From Calvatia gigantea (Eukaryota; Basidiomycota; Agaricomycetes; Agaricales; Lycoperdaceae): DNA of 64,000 nucleotides. The first letter of the stretch is position 1. Every line of letters begins with the position of its first letter. Made by a program: the position numbers and the translations under genes. The notes under the pieces are model-generated. The model was not told the origin of the DNA and made no database searches. It saw only the letters and a list, made by a program, of their open reading frames with translations. Location of the stretch: the NCBI GenBank assembly GCA_025093985.1, contig JACAAK010000011.1, positions 434,001 to 498,000 on the forward strand. Direction: 5' to 3'. This document shows, piece by piece, positions 33,435 to 44,905 of the stretch.

Positions 33435-34177
33435 ATCCTTTGCTACATCTCTGACAGGAGAATATTCACCAAATCAAAACTGGTGAAATTTGTATTTGGC
33501 CAAAAGTTGGCAGTATCTAGCATCCAGTGCCCTTGCCTACATCCCAGGTCTAGCACACTTGAAGGTGGTCTCTTTATTAGCATACTGAAAGTTGGAATGG
33601 ATGATGCCAAATACTACAGCAGTAGATGATTGTATTTTTTGCTAAAAAGCTTCAGTTTAGTATTAATTGCAATGTAATCACAGGTTTTTACTTTTTAAGT
33701 ATGATTGGATCATAGGATTGCATGTAGACAGTATCATTTGAGTAAGAGTGCAGCTTCATCCTCCTATATGAATGCCAACCTTTCTTTGCTACTTATACAT
33801 CTTCTGTCTAATATATTATGTTATCATGATTTGCTTTGGACATTATGACAGATGCATTTGGAAACACCTTCTTTATAGTGCCTAATCTTGGATGTGCCTG
33901 CCTGGCCACAGGTTTGGTAGACTTTCCAGTCAAAGTATAGGTCAGTATTTGTGCTTTGTTTCTTTTTGACTCCTCATTTGGTTTACAAACCATCTTTAAT
34001 AGCAAATGATTTGACAAGAATGATTGTATTGAGCTTTTCCTGGAAAACTTGATAGAACATGTTTTTGGAATATTGGTTTTATCTGACAACAGCTGTAAAA
34101 CTAGGTAGTAATGGCTAGTTGTCAGTCTGAGCCCAGGTTGGAGGGGGGCTGATTGTGGAAAGATATAACAGAAGGGA
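33435..34177. other. AT-rich flank, continuation of the DNA left of 21852
   Basis: Joined across the TATTC duplication this is the target DNA of the 11.6-kb element. A minus ORF (34089-33808) has no recognisable motif. Confidence 0.35.
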
Positions 34178-34433
34178 TATTATGTGTATTAACTCCTTCA
34201 CAACCAAGCCTGGATTATTCTCCACTCAAGGAGGAAGTTCAATGTTATAGCTTGGGAGAATTGACAAGTCTCAATGACTTCTGTATAGACTTCAGATCAC
34301 TTCTTCAAAAAGAGCTCACACTTGTCTAAGAAGTCTGAGTTAAATGTCTCTACAGTCTCCAAGGTTATTAACCTTGTAGCAGACAAGTAAAGATAGGAAG
34401 CTTGTTACTAGAATAACTTAAAGTAGTATATTG

Positions 34434-35039
34434 TGTTACATACATTACCTTACTTCACAACCAAGCCCAGATTGTCTCCACTCAGGGAAAGGTTAACATT
34501 ATAGCTTGGAAGAATTGGCAAGTCTTAATGACTTCTGTATAGACCATGGATTGTCCTCCACTCAGAGAGAAGATATACACTTGTCTGAGAAGTCCAAGTT
34601 AAGTGCCTCTACAGTCCCCAAGGTTGTTATTCTTGTAACAGATGAGTAAAGATAAGGAAACTAGTTACTAGAATAACCTAGAGTAATACAAAGTATTCTA
34701 CTAGAGTTATATACTAGCTACAAAGTAAAGAGAAGTTGTTACATAGTAAACAGATAGGAGTCAATATGAGAGTTACTACAGGTTAATTAGTAATCTATGG
34801 AGTTAGAGGGATAGAGTAATAAATGGAGAAGTTGGATATGAGAGAAAGGAAGTGAAAGATGAGTAGATAGAAGTCCAAAGGTGAGAATATGAATTATAAC
34901 AGGAACATGACTCAGAATATGAGTTATAAGAAGTAAACTAGAACTACACATGTTAATAAATAAATAAGAAAGAGGAAAACAAGTTTAAGGAGAAGGTAAT
35001 TCACTAAAGATAGAGAACAGAGGGAGTAAATTTGTAACA
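34434..35039 (+). repeat. Inner solo LTR 1 of the same family
   Basis: About 606 bp, from TGTTACATACATTACC to TTTGTAACA, same orientation as the outer LTR. Flanks TATTG and CATTG differ by one transition, consistent with a target duplication. Confidence 0.78.
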
Positions 35040-35156
35040 CATTGTATCTTACTAGAGTTATATACTAGCTACAAATAAGAATGAGTCATTATATAGTAAG
35101 AAGGTATGAGTCAAGATAGAAGTTACTAGAGGTTAATTGGTAATCTACAGAGTCAT

Positions 35157-35789
35157 TGTTACAAACTTACTACATCTCTGGACTCTTCTCATTCACATAT
35201 TAACCATATTTCTCCTATATTACCTTTTCTCCTTGGACTTTCTTATCTTCACTTGTCTATCTTTATTTATTAACACATGTAGTTCTAGTTCACCTTCTTA
35301 TGACTCATTCTGAGTCATGTTTCTGTTTATACCTCATATTCCTATCATCAGACTTCTATTTACTTGTCTCTACCTTTTTATAACTCATATTGCCTTGTTC
35401 TATTCATTTACCTATCCCTATGATTCCTTAGCTTACCAATTAACTTGTAGTAGTCTCTTGTTGACTCATACTTCTTTATTACATAATTTCCCATCTCTTC
35501 CTTGTAGCTAGTATATAACTCTAAATAGTACCTCTGTATTACCTTAGGTTATTCTAGTAACAAGCTTCCCTATCTTCACTTGTCTGCTACAAGGTTAACA
35601 ACCTTGGGGACTACAGTGGCACTTAACTCAGACTTCTCAGACAAGTGTGAGCTTCTACTTGAGAGAGTGATCCAAAGTCTACACAGAAGTCATTAAGACT
35701 TGCTGAATACTCCTAGGCTATAGCATTGAACCTCTCCCTGAGTGGAGACAATTCAGGCCCAGTTGTGAAGTAGGGTAATACATGTAACA
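35157..35789 (-). repeat. Inner solo LTR 2 of the same family, opposite orientation
   Basis: About 633 bp, starting TGTTACAAACTTAC and ending TACATGTAACA. It is flanked by a perfect 5-bp duplication, GTCAT, at 35152-35156 and 35790-35794. Confidence 0.88.
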
Positions 35790-36006
35790 GTCATAGAGAT
35801 GAAGTATGAGTCAATAAAAGTCAAAAATGAATAAATAGAAGTCCAAAAGATGGAAATACAAGTTATAACAAGAACATGACTCAAAGTATGAATTATAAGA
35901 AGAGGAACTAGAACTATATATGTTAATAAATAAAAATAGAGAGAAAACAAGTCTGAGGAGAAGTTAATTCACTACAAAGAGAGACAGGAAGGGTAAGTTT
36001 GTAACA

Positions 36007-36486
36007 AGAAAAGTTGATGAGCATTGACAGTAGCTATTTTGTTGTAGATGGAAAGCAACTTTTACTACTAAACATGCTAATACCAATTGTCCTTGTTAAT
36101 GGGTACCATCAACCACTTTTTATTTTCTTGGGATATATGTAGTAGTGTTAGCAGATATAAACAGTATTTTTCAGTTTGGATCTGTTGTATACAAGGGATA
36201 TTGAGTGATCTGATAATTTAGGTCTGTTATAGAGAGTATTGAATGATCTGATTGAAATGGCTGTTCAAAGAATATAGCATGGAGACAGAAGTTGACAAAT
36301 GATTTTGTGTTTCTGGATTCAACATATTTTGTTGTTTTTCAGCAAATATATTCTCTTGGACTTTGATTTCTTTTCTCTAATTTTTGATTAGTGCATGAGT
36401 CACAGAAACATTATTTAATGGAGCCAATTGAAGGGCACCATTGTTATCCCAAATGGAGTTGCTAGTCAGATTATATCCTATAGGTT
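36007..36486. other. AT-rich intervening DNA, no gene
   Basis: Unassigned. It lies between the nested LTRs and the minus-strand gypsy copy. Confidence 0.4.
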
Positions 36487-36795
36487 TGTATATGACCTTA
36501 GTCTGATAAGACCTCAGGTTGCAGCTTAGGCTAAGTCTTGAGGGCAAGTAAGGGTAGAAGAACCAGATGGTTAAGCATACCAAATACAGGAGTATATATG
36601 TACACTTAAATACAGAAGGGACATCCAGTTGAATGGATGGAGATAACTACATGAAACATCCGATGACTATGGCATAGTAGTTATGAGTCAGAGCTCGGGG
36701 ATCACGCAGGCAGGAATAACTGAAACAGGTACACAGCGAGGAGGGAATGTAGACAAGTACGGAGCTGATACGAGAATAGACTAGAGTTCACAACA
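36487..36795 (-). repeat. 3' LTR of gypsy copy B
   Basis: Ends AGTTCACAACA at 36795. The left end (TGTATATGACC) is diverged from the family TGTTATGACC. Confidence 0.85.
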
Positions 36796-36809
36796 ATACC
36801 CCCCAGTTA

Positions 36810-37804
36810 GGCTTCATGCCTCAGGAAGCTTCATCAAAATCTCCATTTACCATGGCAGCAGTGAGTGCCTTCTTGGTGGATGTGATAAGAAATTCTCCAC
36901 TGTTTGATTTTGCAAAGAAGACTGGCAAATGGCTGTGACCGTCTTGACAGATAGGAACTGGAACGCCATTGAAGGGGAACTCGGTGGTGGTGGAGCTCTC
37001 CCAGTAGTTCTTGACTATTGATTTCCAGTAACGTTGGTCTCTCTCTTGTCCTAGTAGTACAGTGCGGAACCTTGCAGGAGGAAGAAAAACCGATGCGAGT
37101 TGCAGTGGGGTGATGGTTTTTATGAAGCATTGGAGGGTGTTGACTTCTTCCTTCATGGAGACCGTGACTTCTTCGTCCATGGGGGTATCAGCATGAGATG
37201 GCGGGGAGGGATTAACTGTGTCATGTAGCTCGGAGAGGGTGATGTGAATTCTGTCCACTAGGATGTTGATGTCGGGGTCTTCATTTGTTTTGTCTCTTCC
37301 AAGCAGTTTCATGGCTACGTCTGTGAGTTCGAGGAAGATATTGGTGATGTCGAGGTGATTGAAGACTTTGAGGCCTAAGTTGATTTGGCTTTGAAGTCCT
37401 TGGACCCAATCCCGTTTGCTGGGGGTAAGGGTAGACTGGTCTAGGGCTCAGAAGATGGCAGGGATGTGCTGGTTGGTGGAGGAAGATGTGTTTGTGAACC
37501 CTGCATACATGTTGGCGAAGGTAATACATGCAGTAGCAAGGGTGATGTGTCGGTTCACAACTAATCGTCGGTTTTGGGTGGAGATGTTCTCAATTTCACT
37601 GTTGGTTGCTTTATCAACATCCTTGAGCAGGACTTCAAGGAGGCCTTGTACTGGGGACAGTGTCTTTGCAAGGTTATAGCAGGTTTCTTGGGGAGCAGGC
37701 ACTCGGCTGCTGCCTGGCTCGGGGAATGGGAGAGAAGAGATTCTGGTAGGAGTAGGGTGGACAAGGGAGTCAATAGCAATGCAGTTAGGTTGGGAGGCAG
37801 GCAT
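36810..37804 (-). pseudogene. Sense accessory ORF of gypsy copy B, function unknown
   Basis: It starts MPASQPNCIAIDSLVHPTP just after pol. Recognisable blocks are GLLEVLLKDVDKATNSEIEN, HITLATACITFANMYAGF, DRIHITLSELHDTVNP, FLPPARFRTVLLGQ and STTTEFPFNGVPVPI. One in-frame TGA (about 37448) and one extra base near the end are the only breaks seen. The same ORF follows pol in copy C. No signal peptide or membrane segment, so it is not an envelope gene. It is mostly alpha-helical in appearance. Confidence 0.75.
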
Positions 37805-37809
37805 GTCTG

Positions 37810-40800
37810 TTTAGTTTCTTTGTCTGGATTGCTTGTTTGATGCTTTTTTGTGTTTTCTGCCCCCTCTTTTATGGGTATCCTCCGGATGCCTTTTTTGGTA
37901 GTCCCTTATGGCATCTTTTGCATTTTCCAAGTTGGACTCCGCTGTCTACGTATCATCTTCATTGCTATACCCCTTCCAGTGGACCAGGAATTGATATCCC
38001 CTTCCTCGTTTTCATCGTCCGCGGATCTCCTCTACTTCATACTCTTCCTCATTGTTGATGATCACTGGGTCAGGCACTGATGGTTGTCTTTGACTCAGGA
38101 ACTCCACCTGGTGTGCTGGAGTCAGGAGCTGTTCATTGAAGACATCATGGATAGCCCATCCGTCCGGTAGTGTTAGCTGGTATGCAGCTTCTCCTATTTT
38201 TTCCTTAATAAGGAAAGGTCCATACCGTTTTTGGCCTAGCTTCTTTGATGATTGATTGGTATGGATATTGGTATTCTCCAACCATACTTTATCTCCTGTT
38301 TGATATGTGTTGGCATGGGTTCTACTGCAGTCATGTTGTTGTTTCATCTTTTCTTGGTATGTCTGTAGTGCTAATGAGGCATTGTCTCAGGTGGCCTGTA
38401 GTTGTTCCAGGAATGCTGTGGCAGTGGGATTGTTTGTTGTTGGCTCGTTCTTGCCCTTCCATGGATTCCTTCCGTAGTTTAGGAAGAATGGTGTCTCCTG
38501 TGTTCCTCCATGTTGCTTGTCATTGTACTGAAATTCTGTGATGGGGAGCCATTCTGTCCAGTCATTCTGGTCATAGTTGCAGTACAGGTGGATGTAGGTT
38601 TCCACTTCCCTGTTGATGTGTTCGGTTTGTCCATCCGTTTGTGGGTGGTATGCCGTTGATAGATTTTGTTCGATGCCGAGTCCTTTAAATAACTCCTTGG
38701 TGAATTCTGATGTGAATTGAGGTCCTCGGTCACTAAGTACTTTTCTTGGTAGTCCGTGTAGCTTCCATATTTCGTCTCGATATATCCTTGTGACATCTTT
38801 GGATGATGCATCCATGGTTGTTGCTGAGAGCTGTATCATTTTTGTGAAGCAGTCCACAATGACTAGTATTGTGTCTTTTCCATTAGACTCTGGCAGTGGT
38901 CCGATCATGTTGACACTGATTTCTTCCCAAGGTCTATTTGGTATTGGGAGGGGATGTAGTGGCGATTTGAGTAGCTTCATTCTTGACTTGTTTTTTTGGC
39001 AGGCTTGGCATCCTCAGATATATCTTTTTATATCCTTTCATATCGATGGCCACCAGTAGTCTCGGCTGATCAGTTCCATCATCCTGTGTTGTCCCAGGTG
39101 TTCTGTATCTGGGGTGTCATGGTACTGTATTAGGATTTCTTCTTGTAGTTTCTGGTCAGGCGGGACATATGCACTATTCTGTTTGTAGATCACTCCACCA
39201 TCTTCAGTGAGCTGGGATCCTTGTTTCTGTAGCTCGGTTAGGACCATTGTCTCTCGTCGGGTTTGGCCTTGGATTCGTTCTAGGAAGTTAGGTTCGATGA
39301 ACAACTCTGTCTGTAAGAGTACTGTGCTGTCTGTGCCTTCTATCTGTAGCCAGCTTTCTCGAATCATAGTGACTAGTTTATCTTCTTGTCCTCCTGGCAT
39401 TTGGTGGATTTGGGATAACAGATCAGCTTTCATGTTTGTTTTTCCCAGCACATGTCATAGCGTGAAGTTGTAGCCTTGCAGCTATAGGTACCACCATGCT
39501 TGTCGTCCGTTTAGTTTCTGTGGTTCTTGATAGTACTTGAGATTTTCATGGTCAGTCCAGATTTCGAATCATTCCTCAGCATCCAGGAGGTAGTGTCTCC
39601 ATTCCTTCAGGGCGTGGACAATGGCTAGTAATTCCTTGTCGTATATTTCATAGTTTCGTTCTGCCGGTGACAACGTCTGTGATGTGAAAGCGATTGGATG
39701 CCATTTGTCTCCTTGTAATTGTGAAAGGACTCCTCCTAACACATAGTCCAATGTGTCAACTTCTACTCTGAATTGGCCATGTCTTTGTGGTAATGTTAGG
39801 ACAGGTTCTTCGGTGATACATTTCTTGAGTCAGTTGAATGAGTCTTGGTGCTCTTGTGTCCATTCCCATGTGGTTGCTCCTTTGAGTTTGTTCAAGGGCC
39901 CTGCAATTGTACTGAAGTTTTTAATGAAACATCGATAGTAGTTTGCAAAACCCAGGAACCTTTCTACCTCTTTGGTGTTCTTGGGTTTAGGCCATTCTCG
40001 CACTGTCTTTACTTTGTCTTCCTCCATTTTGATTTGCCCATGTCCTACCCAAACTCCTAGCATTGGGATTTCTTCTGCATTGAAGATGTACTTGGTTTGC
40101 TTGAAGCATAAGTTGTACTGGGCCGCTCACTCTAGGAATTGTATTGTCTGCTCTTTTAGTTGCTCTTTGGTGTCTCCTGGGATGGCAAAGTCATTCATAT
40201 AGTTTACGATGTCTCCGTTTTGTAAGAGGTTGTGGAAAATGCTTGTCATTATTCTGGAGAACGTTCCTGGTAAGTTGCTTAGGTCAAAATACATGACTGT
40301 TGGTTCAAAGAGTCCTTCATTGGTGAGGAAGGTGGCCTTCCATTCATCTTCTTTGATCCTGACGTTGTTGTATCCCCAAATAATGTCCAACTTATTGAAG
40401 TATTTTGCTTTTCCAAGCTTGTCAATTACTTCGCCAATCCTTGGTAATGGTGTTTTATCTTTGATTACCACGTTGTTTAGTTGTCTGTAGTCTTGGATTA
40501 GCCTTTTGGATCTGTCTTTTTTTGGGATGAAGAATGTTGGTGCTGCATATGGGGATTTCGATGGCCATATTTGTCCTGATTCTAGGTTTTCCTTGATGAA
40601 TGACTTGAGTTTGTCCTGTTCTTTAACCGTCATGTTATATGTCCCTGCACTTATTTCTTTTGGGGCATCTTCCATCAAGACTATCTCGTGGTCCCATTCA
40701 GTTCACTCTGGGAGTTTGTCGAATGTTGTTTTGTTGAATAAGTGCGTGAATGGTTGTACATAGTCTGGTAGGTCTTCCAGTTTGGTCAGGTCTGGTTCAT

Positions 40801-41328
40801 CTTCTTCCTCCCATAGGTCTTCCATAGTAGTTATGCTTTGTAATTTTTCAGTGATAGGAATGTTCTGATGGGGGAATTGGCAGCCTGGAGGGCATCAGGT
40901 GAACTTGATTTCTCCATTGTTCCAGTCTACCTCTGGGTTATGTTTGACTAGCCAATCATGTCCTAGGAAGACTTCTGCTCTGTCTTGTAGCTGTACGACT
41001 GAGGCCTCGATTTGTTCTTTATGTCCCTGGATGTCGATGTTGATCGTGGTGGTCTCCGTTACCCTTCTGCCTTGGTTAGGAGTTCTGTCTGCATTGAGTA
41101 CCAAAATTTGCTGTTTCAATTTCTGGGTTGGGAGCCTTTCTTTGTCTACTAATTTTTTACTGATGCTGCTGGTTGTGCACCCTGAGTCTACAATGGTGTT
41201 GACCATTATCTCCTTCCCGGCCATTTGTATTTTTCCTTTTAGATTTAGTTCGCGCTTTCTTCTCTGAGGAATCGTGTAGAATTTGTCTGATATCCTAGAT
41301 ACAAGTTTTTTGACTCTTGAGGTAGCGC
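37810..41328 (-). pseudogene. pol of gypsy copy B: protease, RT, RNase H, integrase, chromodomain
   Basis: Protease DSGCTTSSIS; RT blocks [26 protein letters not shown] and ERFLGFANYYRCFIKNFS; RNase H around NYEIYDKELLAIVHALKEW; integrase zinc region ending GCQACQ; catalytic blocks SDRGPQF and YHPQTDGQTEH; chromodomain YQFLVHWKGYSNEDDT. Stops interrupt all domains. The altered RT motif (second Asp lost) means the copy could not have transposed in its present form. Confidence 0.9.
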
Positions 41329-42444
41329 CTACTCAGAGTCTTCGGAAAAATCCTTCTCTTCTTCATCGGTAGCCTTTTCTACTCCTCAGACTTGGATCTT
41401 CTTGGGTGCAGTGCAGGCTTTGGCTATGTACCCCTTTTTTCTGCAGTTGTAGCATATTAATTCCTTGGGCTTTTTGCAATCCTTGGCGATGTGGCCAAAA
41501 ATGCCACAGTTGTAGCACTTCAGTTCTCCTTTGTCATTAAAGACGTAATGCCTGCTTCCTATCTCCATGGGTTCACCCATTCCTCCATAGGTGGTGCCAG
41601 TGTTCGTCTTCCTGTCTCCTTGGTATTCAGATGCTTCGTATCCTTGTCCGACGGACAATATGGCTTCTTTCCATTCTGCATATGTGTCTGGCCTGGCTAA
41701 AGGTGGGTAGCCTGTAATCGTATGTATGATATCTTGTTGGGCATTCTTCCTAAGTAAGAACATAGTGTGCTTGCTATCGGTCTTGGCCTTGCTTTTCAGC
41801 ACCTTGAATTTGATTAGGTAGTCGGTAGTGTTTTGGTTTCCTTGTTTGAATTTTTCGATCTGCCATTCTGCTTTGCTGTTTGAGGTGTCGTCTGAGAAGG
41901 TCCTCCTAAATTCCTCGGAGAAGACCTTCCAGTCTACTGAACCCTCAGATTCTAGGATGGCTAGTGCTCTCATGGCTGCATATGCTCCTGCAGTTCCTCC
42001 TTGCAGTCTGGCTAAGACTGCTATGGCTTTATCGTCTGCTGAGACTATCTTGTTGAATTTCATGAAGAGTGTCATTGCTCTCTACCAGTCATCGAACTTG
42101 GTGCGGGTGCCATCAAAAAATCCCGGGTCTGGCACTAGGCCTTTTCCACTGGGCGTTGCTGCGGGTACTACTGTGTTGTCGGTCATGTCAGAGTCAGTTT
42201 CTGATTCTGTTTTGTTTGAGCTTGATTTGTCTGATTTCTCCTGATGGACTATCTCCTCTTCTGCTAGGTCGAGTTTGTTTAGAAGTTCTGATAATACTTC
42301 TTCTTCTGCTGGGTTTGCTCCGGGTTCGTCATGTGTTTCTTCAGGTACTTTGGGGTTCCCTGTTTCTTCTTCATCTGAAGTTTTGGATTCATCGTCAGTG
42401 ACTTTGAGATTTGGTTCTTTGTATTCGTCCAGGTTCGAGCTCAT
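41329..42444 (-). pseudogene. gag of gypsy copy B
   Basis: MSSNLDEYKEPNLKV, then a Glu/Ser-rich acidic region, a capsid-like region with [20 protein letters not shown], and two C-x2-C-x4-H-x4-C knuckles. The first, [14 protein letters not shown], is intact. The second, [14 protein letters not shown], has lost its His. A TAG replaces Trp after KFDDW and another stop lies near the end. Confidence 0.88.
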
Positions 42445-42524
42445 ATACTAGCTCCTGGGTTGCTTCTGTTCAGGCCTGTTTTCAGCCTACTCCTTGCAAG
42501 GTGAGGTGGGGATGCTTAACCAAA

Positions 42525-42829
42525 TGTTATGACCTTAGTCTGATAAGACCTCAGGTTGCAGCTTAGGCTAAGTCTTGAGGGCAAGTAAGGGTAGAAGAAC
42601 CAGATGGTTAAGCATACCAAATACAGGAGTATATATGTATGCTTAAATACAGAAGGGACATCTAGTTGAATGGATGGAGATAACTACATGAAACATCCGA
42701 TGACTATAGGATAGTAGTTATGAGTCAGAGCTCGGGGATCGTGCAGGCAGGAATAACAAAACAGGCATGATGTAGAGGTGGAATGTAGACAAGTACAGAT
42801 CAGACAGGAATAGTCAAAAGTTCACAACA
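42525..42829 (-). repeat. 5' LTR of gypsy copy B
   Basis: About 305 bp, TGTTATGACC to TTCACAACA in plus-strand reading. Confidence 0.88.
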
Positions 42830-42854
42830 AGGGGAATTCTTAGAGAATTGGATA

Positions 42855-43294
42855 TGTTGAATCTCAATCTGTACCACTATGTTGGTTTATTCTATTTATA
42901 GATGAAATGGATCTAAAGAAGTCCACTCTTGGAGTGATGAATTAATAACAAACTATGTGTACTATGGACTTAGGTAAAACAGTTCTTTACTGCATCTGTT
43001 GTAGCTGGTTAGAACATTCTATTAGATATATACTGTTGCCTTGTTATGCTCTGTATATGCCATTGGTAGTAAATAGCTCACCCTATATCCAGGTTGTAGG
43101 GCATTTTATTCAAAGACTTAGTATATAAACACTATGTAGTATACATTTATTCCTAAGACAATCCAGTCTACCATTCTACTTGAACTACTATTCTTTAGCA
43201 ATACTTTGCCCCCTTAAATGTATCTCTACTATCTCAGTAAGTGTGACTACCCTCCACCACTAGTGTTAGCTACTCTGGTATACTTGTCTCAACA
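42855..43294 (+). repeat. Solo LTR distantly related to the 11.6-kb element
   Basis: It starts TGTTGAATCTCAATCTGTACCA and shares ACCACTATGTTGGTT and TCTATTTATAG with the 21857 LTR. It ends TTGTCTCAACA. Flanks GGATA and AGATA are a probable 5-bp duplication with one transition. Confidence 0.75.
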
Positions 43295-43389
43295 AGATAA
43301 GGGTCTTCTGTAGGTGTATAGGTTAATATATACTACTTTACTATCCATTGTCTTATTGTTTCATTATGTATGTAAGTCCATCATTGTCC

Positions 43390-44810
43390 TTCAGGATCTC
43401 TAGTTGTTGTTCATATCTGTGCAGCTGAGTATGGATGAGGGCATGGGGTTGTGGGATAGTCTGAGGGGACTGTTGGGGGTTGCCCTGACAGTAAGCTCAT
43501 TTAGAGACAAAGTCCACCACTGTCATGATGGTGTTATAGCCTGTGGATTCTGGAAGTTTGACTACAAAGTCTATACTGAGCATATCCCAGCAGGCCTTGA
43601 GAATGGGGTGTAGATGAAGTTCTTCTTGCAGTGGGTGGTGGATAGGCTTGGTGTACATGCAGAGGTTGCAAGTAGTAACATACTAACTGATGTATTGAAC
43701 CATCTGGGGCCACCAGTAATTATAGGAGATAAGTTCTAGTGTTTTTCACTGCCTGGAATGATCTGCAATCTTCATGTCATGATAGAGAGCCACTGTCCAC
43801 TATCTGAGGTCAGAACCCATTAGAATATAGATCTTCTCTTGGAACAGGAGTAGACCATCTTGCTCTGCCCATTCTGTACTTCTCATGGTCTTGGTTAATG
43901 ACTGCTTGAGTTCCTGTATGGCTTTAGTGACTGCCTCCTCTTGTTTACCCATACAGTTTCCAGAGCAGATATTCTTCAACAAAAGCTGCTCTTCTCCTTC
44001 CATCAAAATCCCCTCAAGTGTGCAAATAGCAAAGAGTCTGTCAGGAAAGAAGGTAATGTTCTCATTGTTGTAGGCTCCTGTACTATGGTCTGCTCTGTAG
44101 GAGAGTGCATCAGATTTCTCCATGGTGCCACCAGGGTGATGATAGAGAGCAGAAGTCAAAGTGGGAGAGCATAAGGGACTAGTAGGACTTGGCAGCAGTT
44201 GAGTTTCTTGGCAGACATGAAGTATTCAAGGTTCTTGTGGTCTGTCCAGATTTCTACTTGGTAGTACATGCCTTCAAAGAAGTGTCTTCACTCCTTTAAT
44301 ATGCAAATAATTGCCAATATCTCTTTGTTGTGGATCTCATAGTTTTATTCAACTGCCAAAAGGGATTTCAAGTAAAATGCTGAGTTTGCCACTTTCTAGG
44401 AGAGAACTGCATCTATTGCAAAGTCTGAGCTATTTGCCTTGACACAGAAGGGAGCAGAGTTGCTAGGTAACAGGAGCACAGAGAAGGAGGTAACTATGTT
44501 CTTGAGTGCCTGAAAAGCTGTTTCCTTCATGGGGCCCCATTTCTACTTGACATCTGTCTTGGTAAGGTTGAAAAGCAGGTGGGCTACATGGAAGAAGTTG
44601 TGGATAAAGCAGTAATAGAAGTTGATAAACCTAAGGAATGCCTGGACTTCCCTTACATCAGCTGGAGTGGGCCAATCTTGAACCCCTGTGACTTTGACTG
44701 GATCTATCTCAACACTATTCTCTAATATGATAAGACTGAGATACTCAATATGGGTCTTCTCAAACTCATACTTTTCAGGTTTAAGAAAAAGCTTGTGCTG
44801 CTTGAAAATC
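43390..44810 (-). pseudogene. Decayed pol of a second gypsy family (RT end, RNase H, integrase)
   Basis: In minus-strand order: the RT/RNase H connection with HIEYLSLII and WPTPADVREVQAFL, RNase H with NYEIHNKEILAII and WTDHKNLEYF, a linker GGTMEKSDALSYRADHSTGA, then an integrase zinc-finger remnant with C-x2-C and MLSIDFVVKLPESTGYNT. Frames are interrupted. It resembles the chromovirus at 58.0 kb more than copies B or C. Confidence 0.8.
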
Positions 44811-44905
44811 TATAAGACCTGGTATTACAAACTCACCCACAGAATTATCATAGATTAACCTTACTCCTTCATCAATGTATTAACCTTCCCCTTAGATCTT
44901 TCCAT

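Larger units (their letters stand above)
34178..36006 (+). repeat. Outer solo LTR (TGTTAC...GTAACA family) with two LTRs nested inside
   Basis: After removing the two inner LTRs, the outer copy runs TATTATGTGTATTAACTCC... to ...AAGTTTGTAACA, collinear with the inner copies. Flanks AGGGA and AGAAA may be a decayed 5-bp duplication. Confidence 0.7.
36487..42829 (-). mobile_element. Ty3/gypsy chromovirus copy B, full length but dead
   Basis: About 6343 bp. LTRs at 36487-36795 and 42525-42829, both about 307 bp with TGTT...AACA ends. Internal order on the minus strand: PBS-like TTTGGTTAAGCATCC, gag, pol (PR-RT-RH-IN-chromodomain), then a sense accessory ORF and a polypurine tract. The size equals copy C. 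The RT active site reads YMNDF instead of YMDDF and there are more than ten in-frame stops. The target duplication is not clear (AGGTT/AGGGG). Confidence 0.9.

Noticed and set aside
36821..37804. Envelope gene in gypsy copy B
   Set aside because: Position after pol suggested env, but there is no signal peptide, transmembrane segment or cleavage motif.
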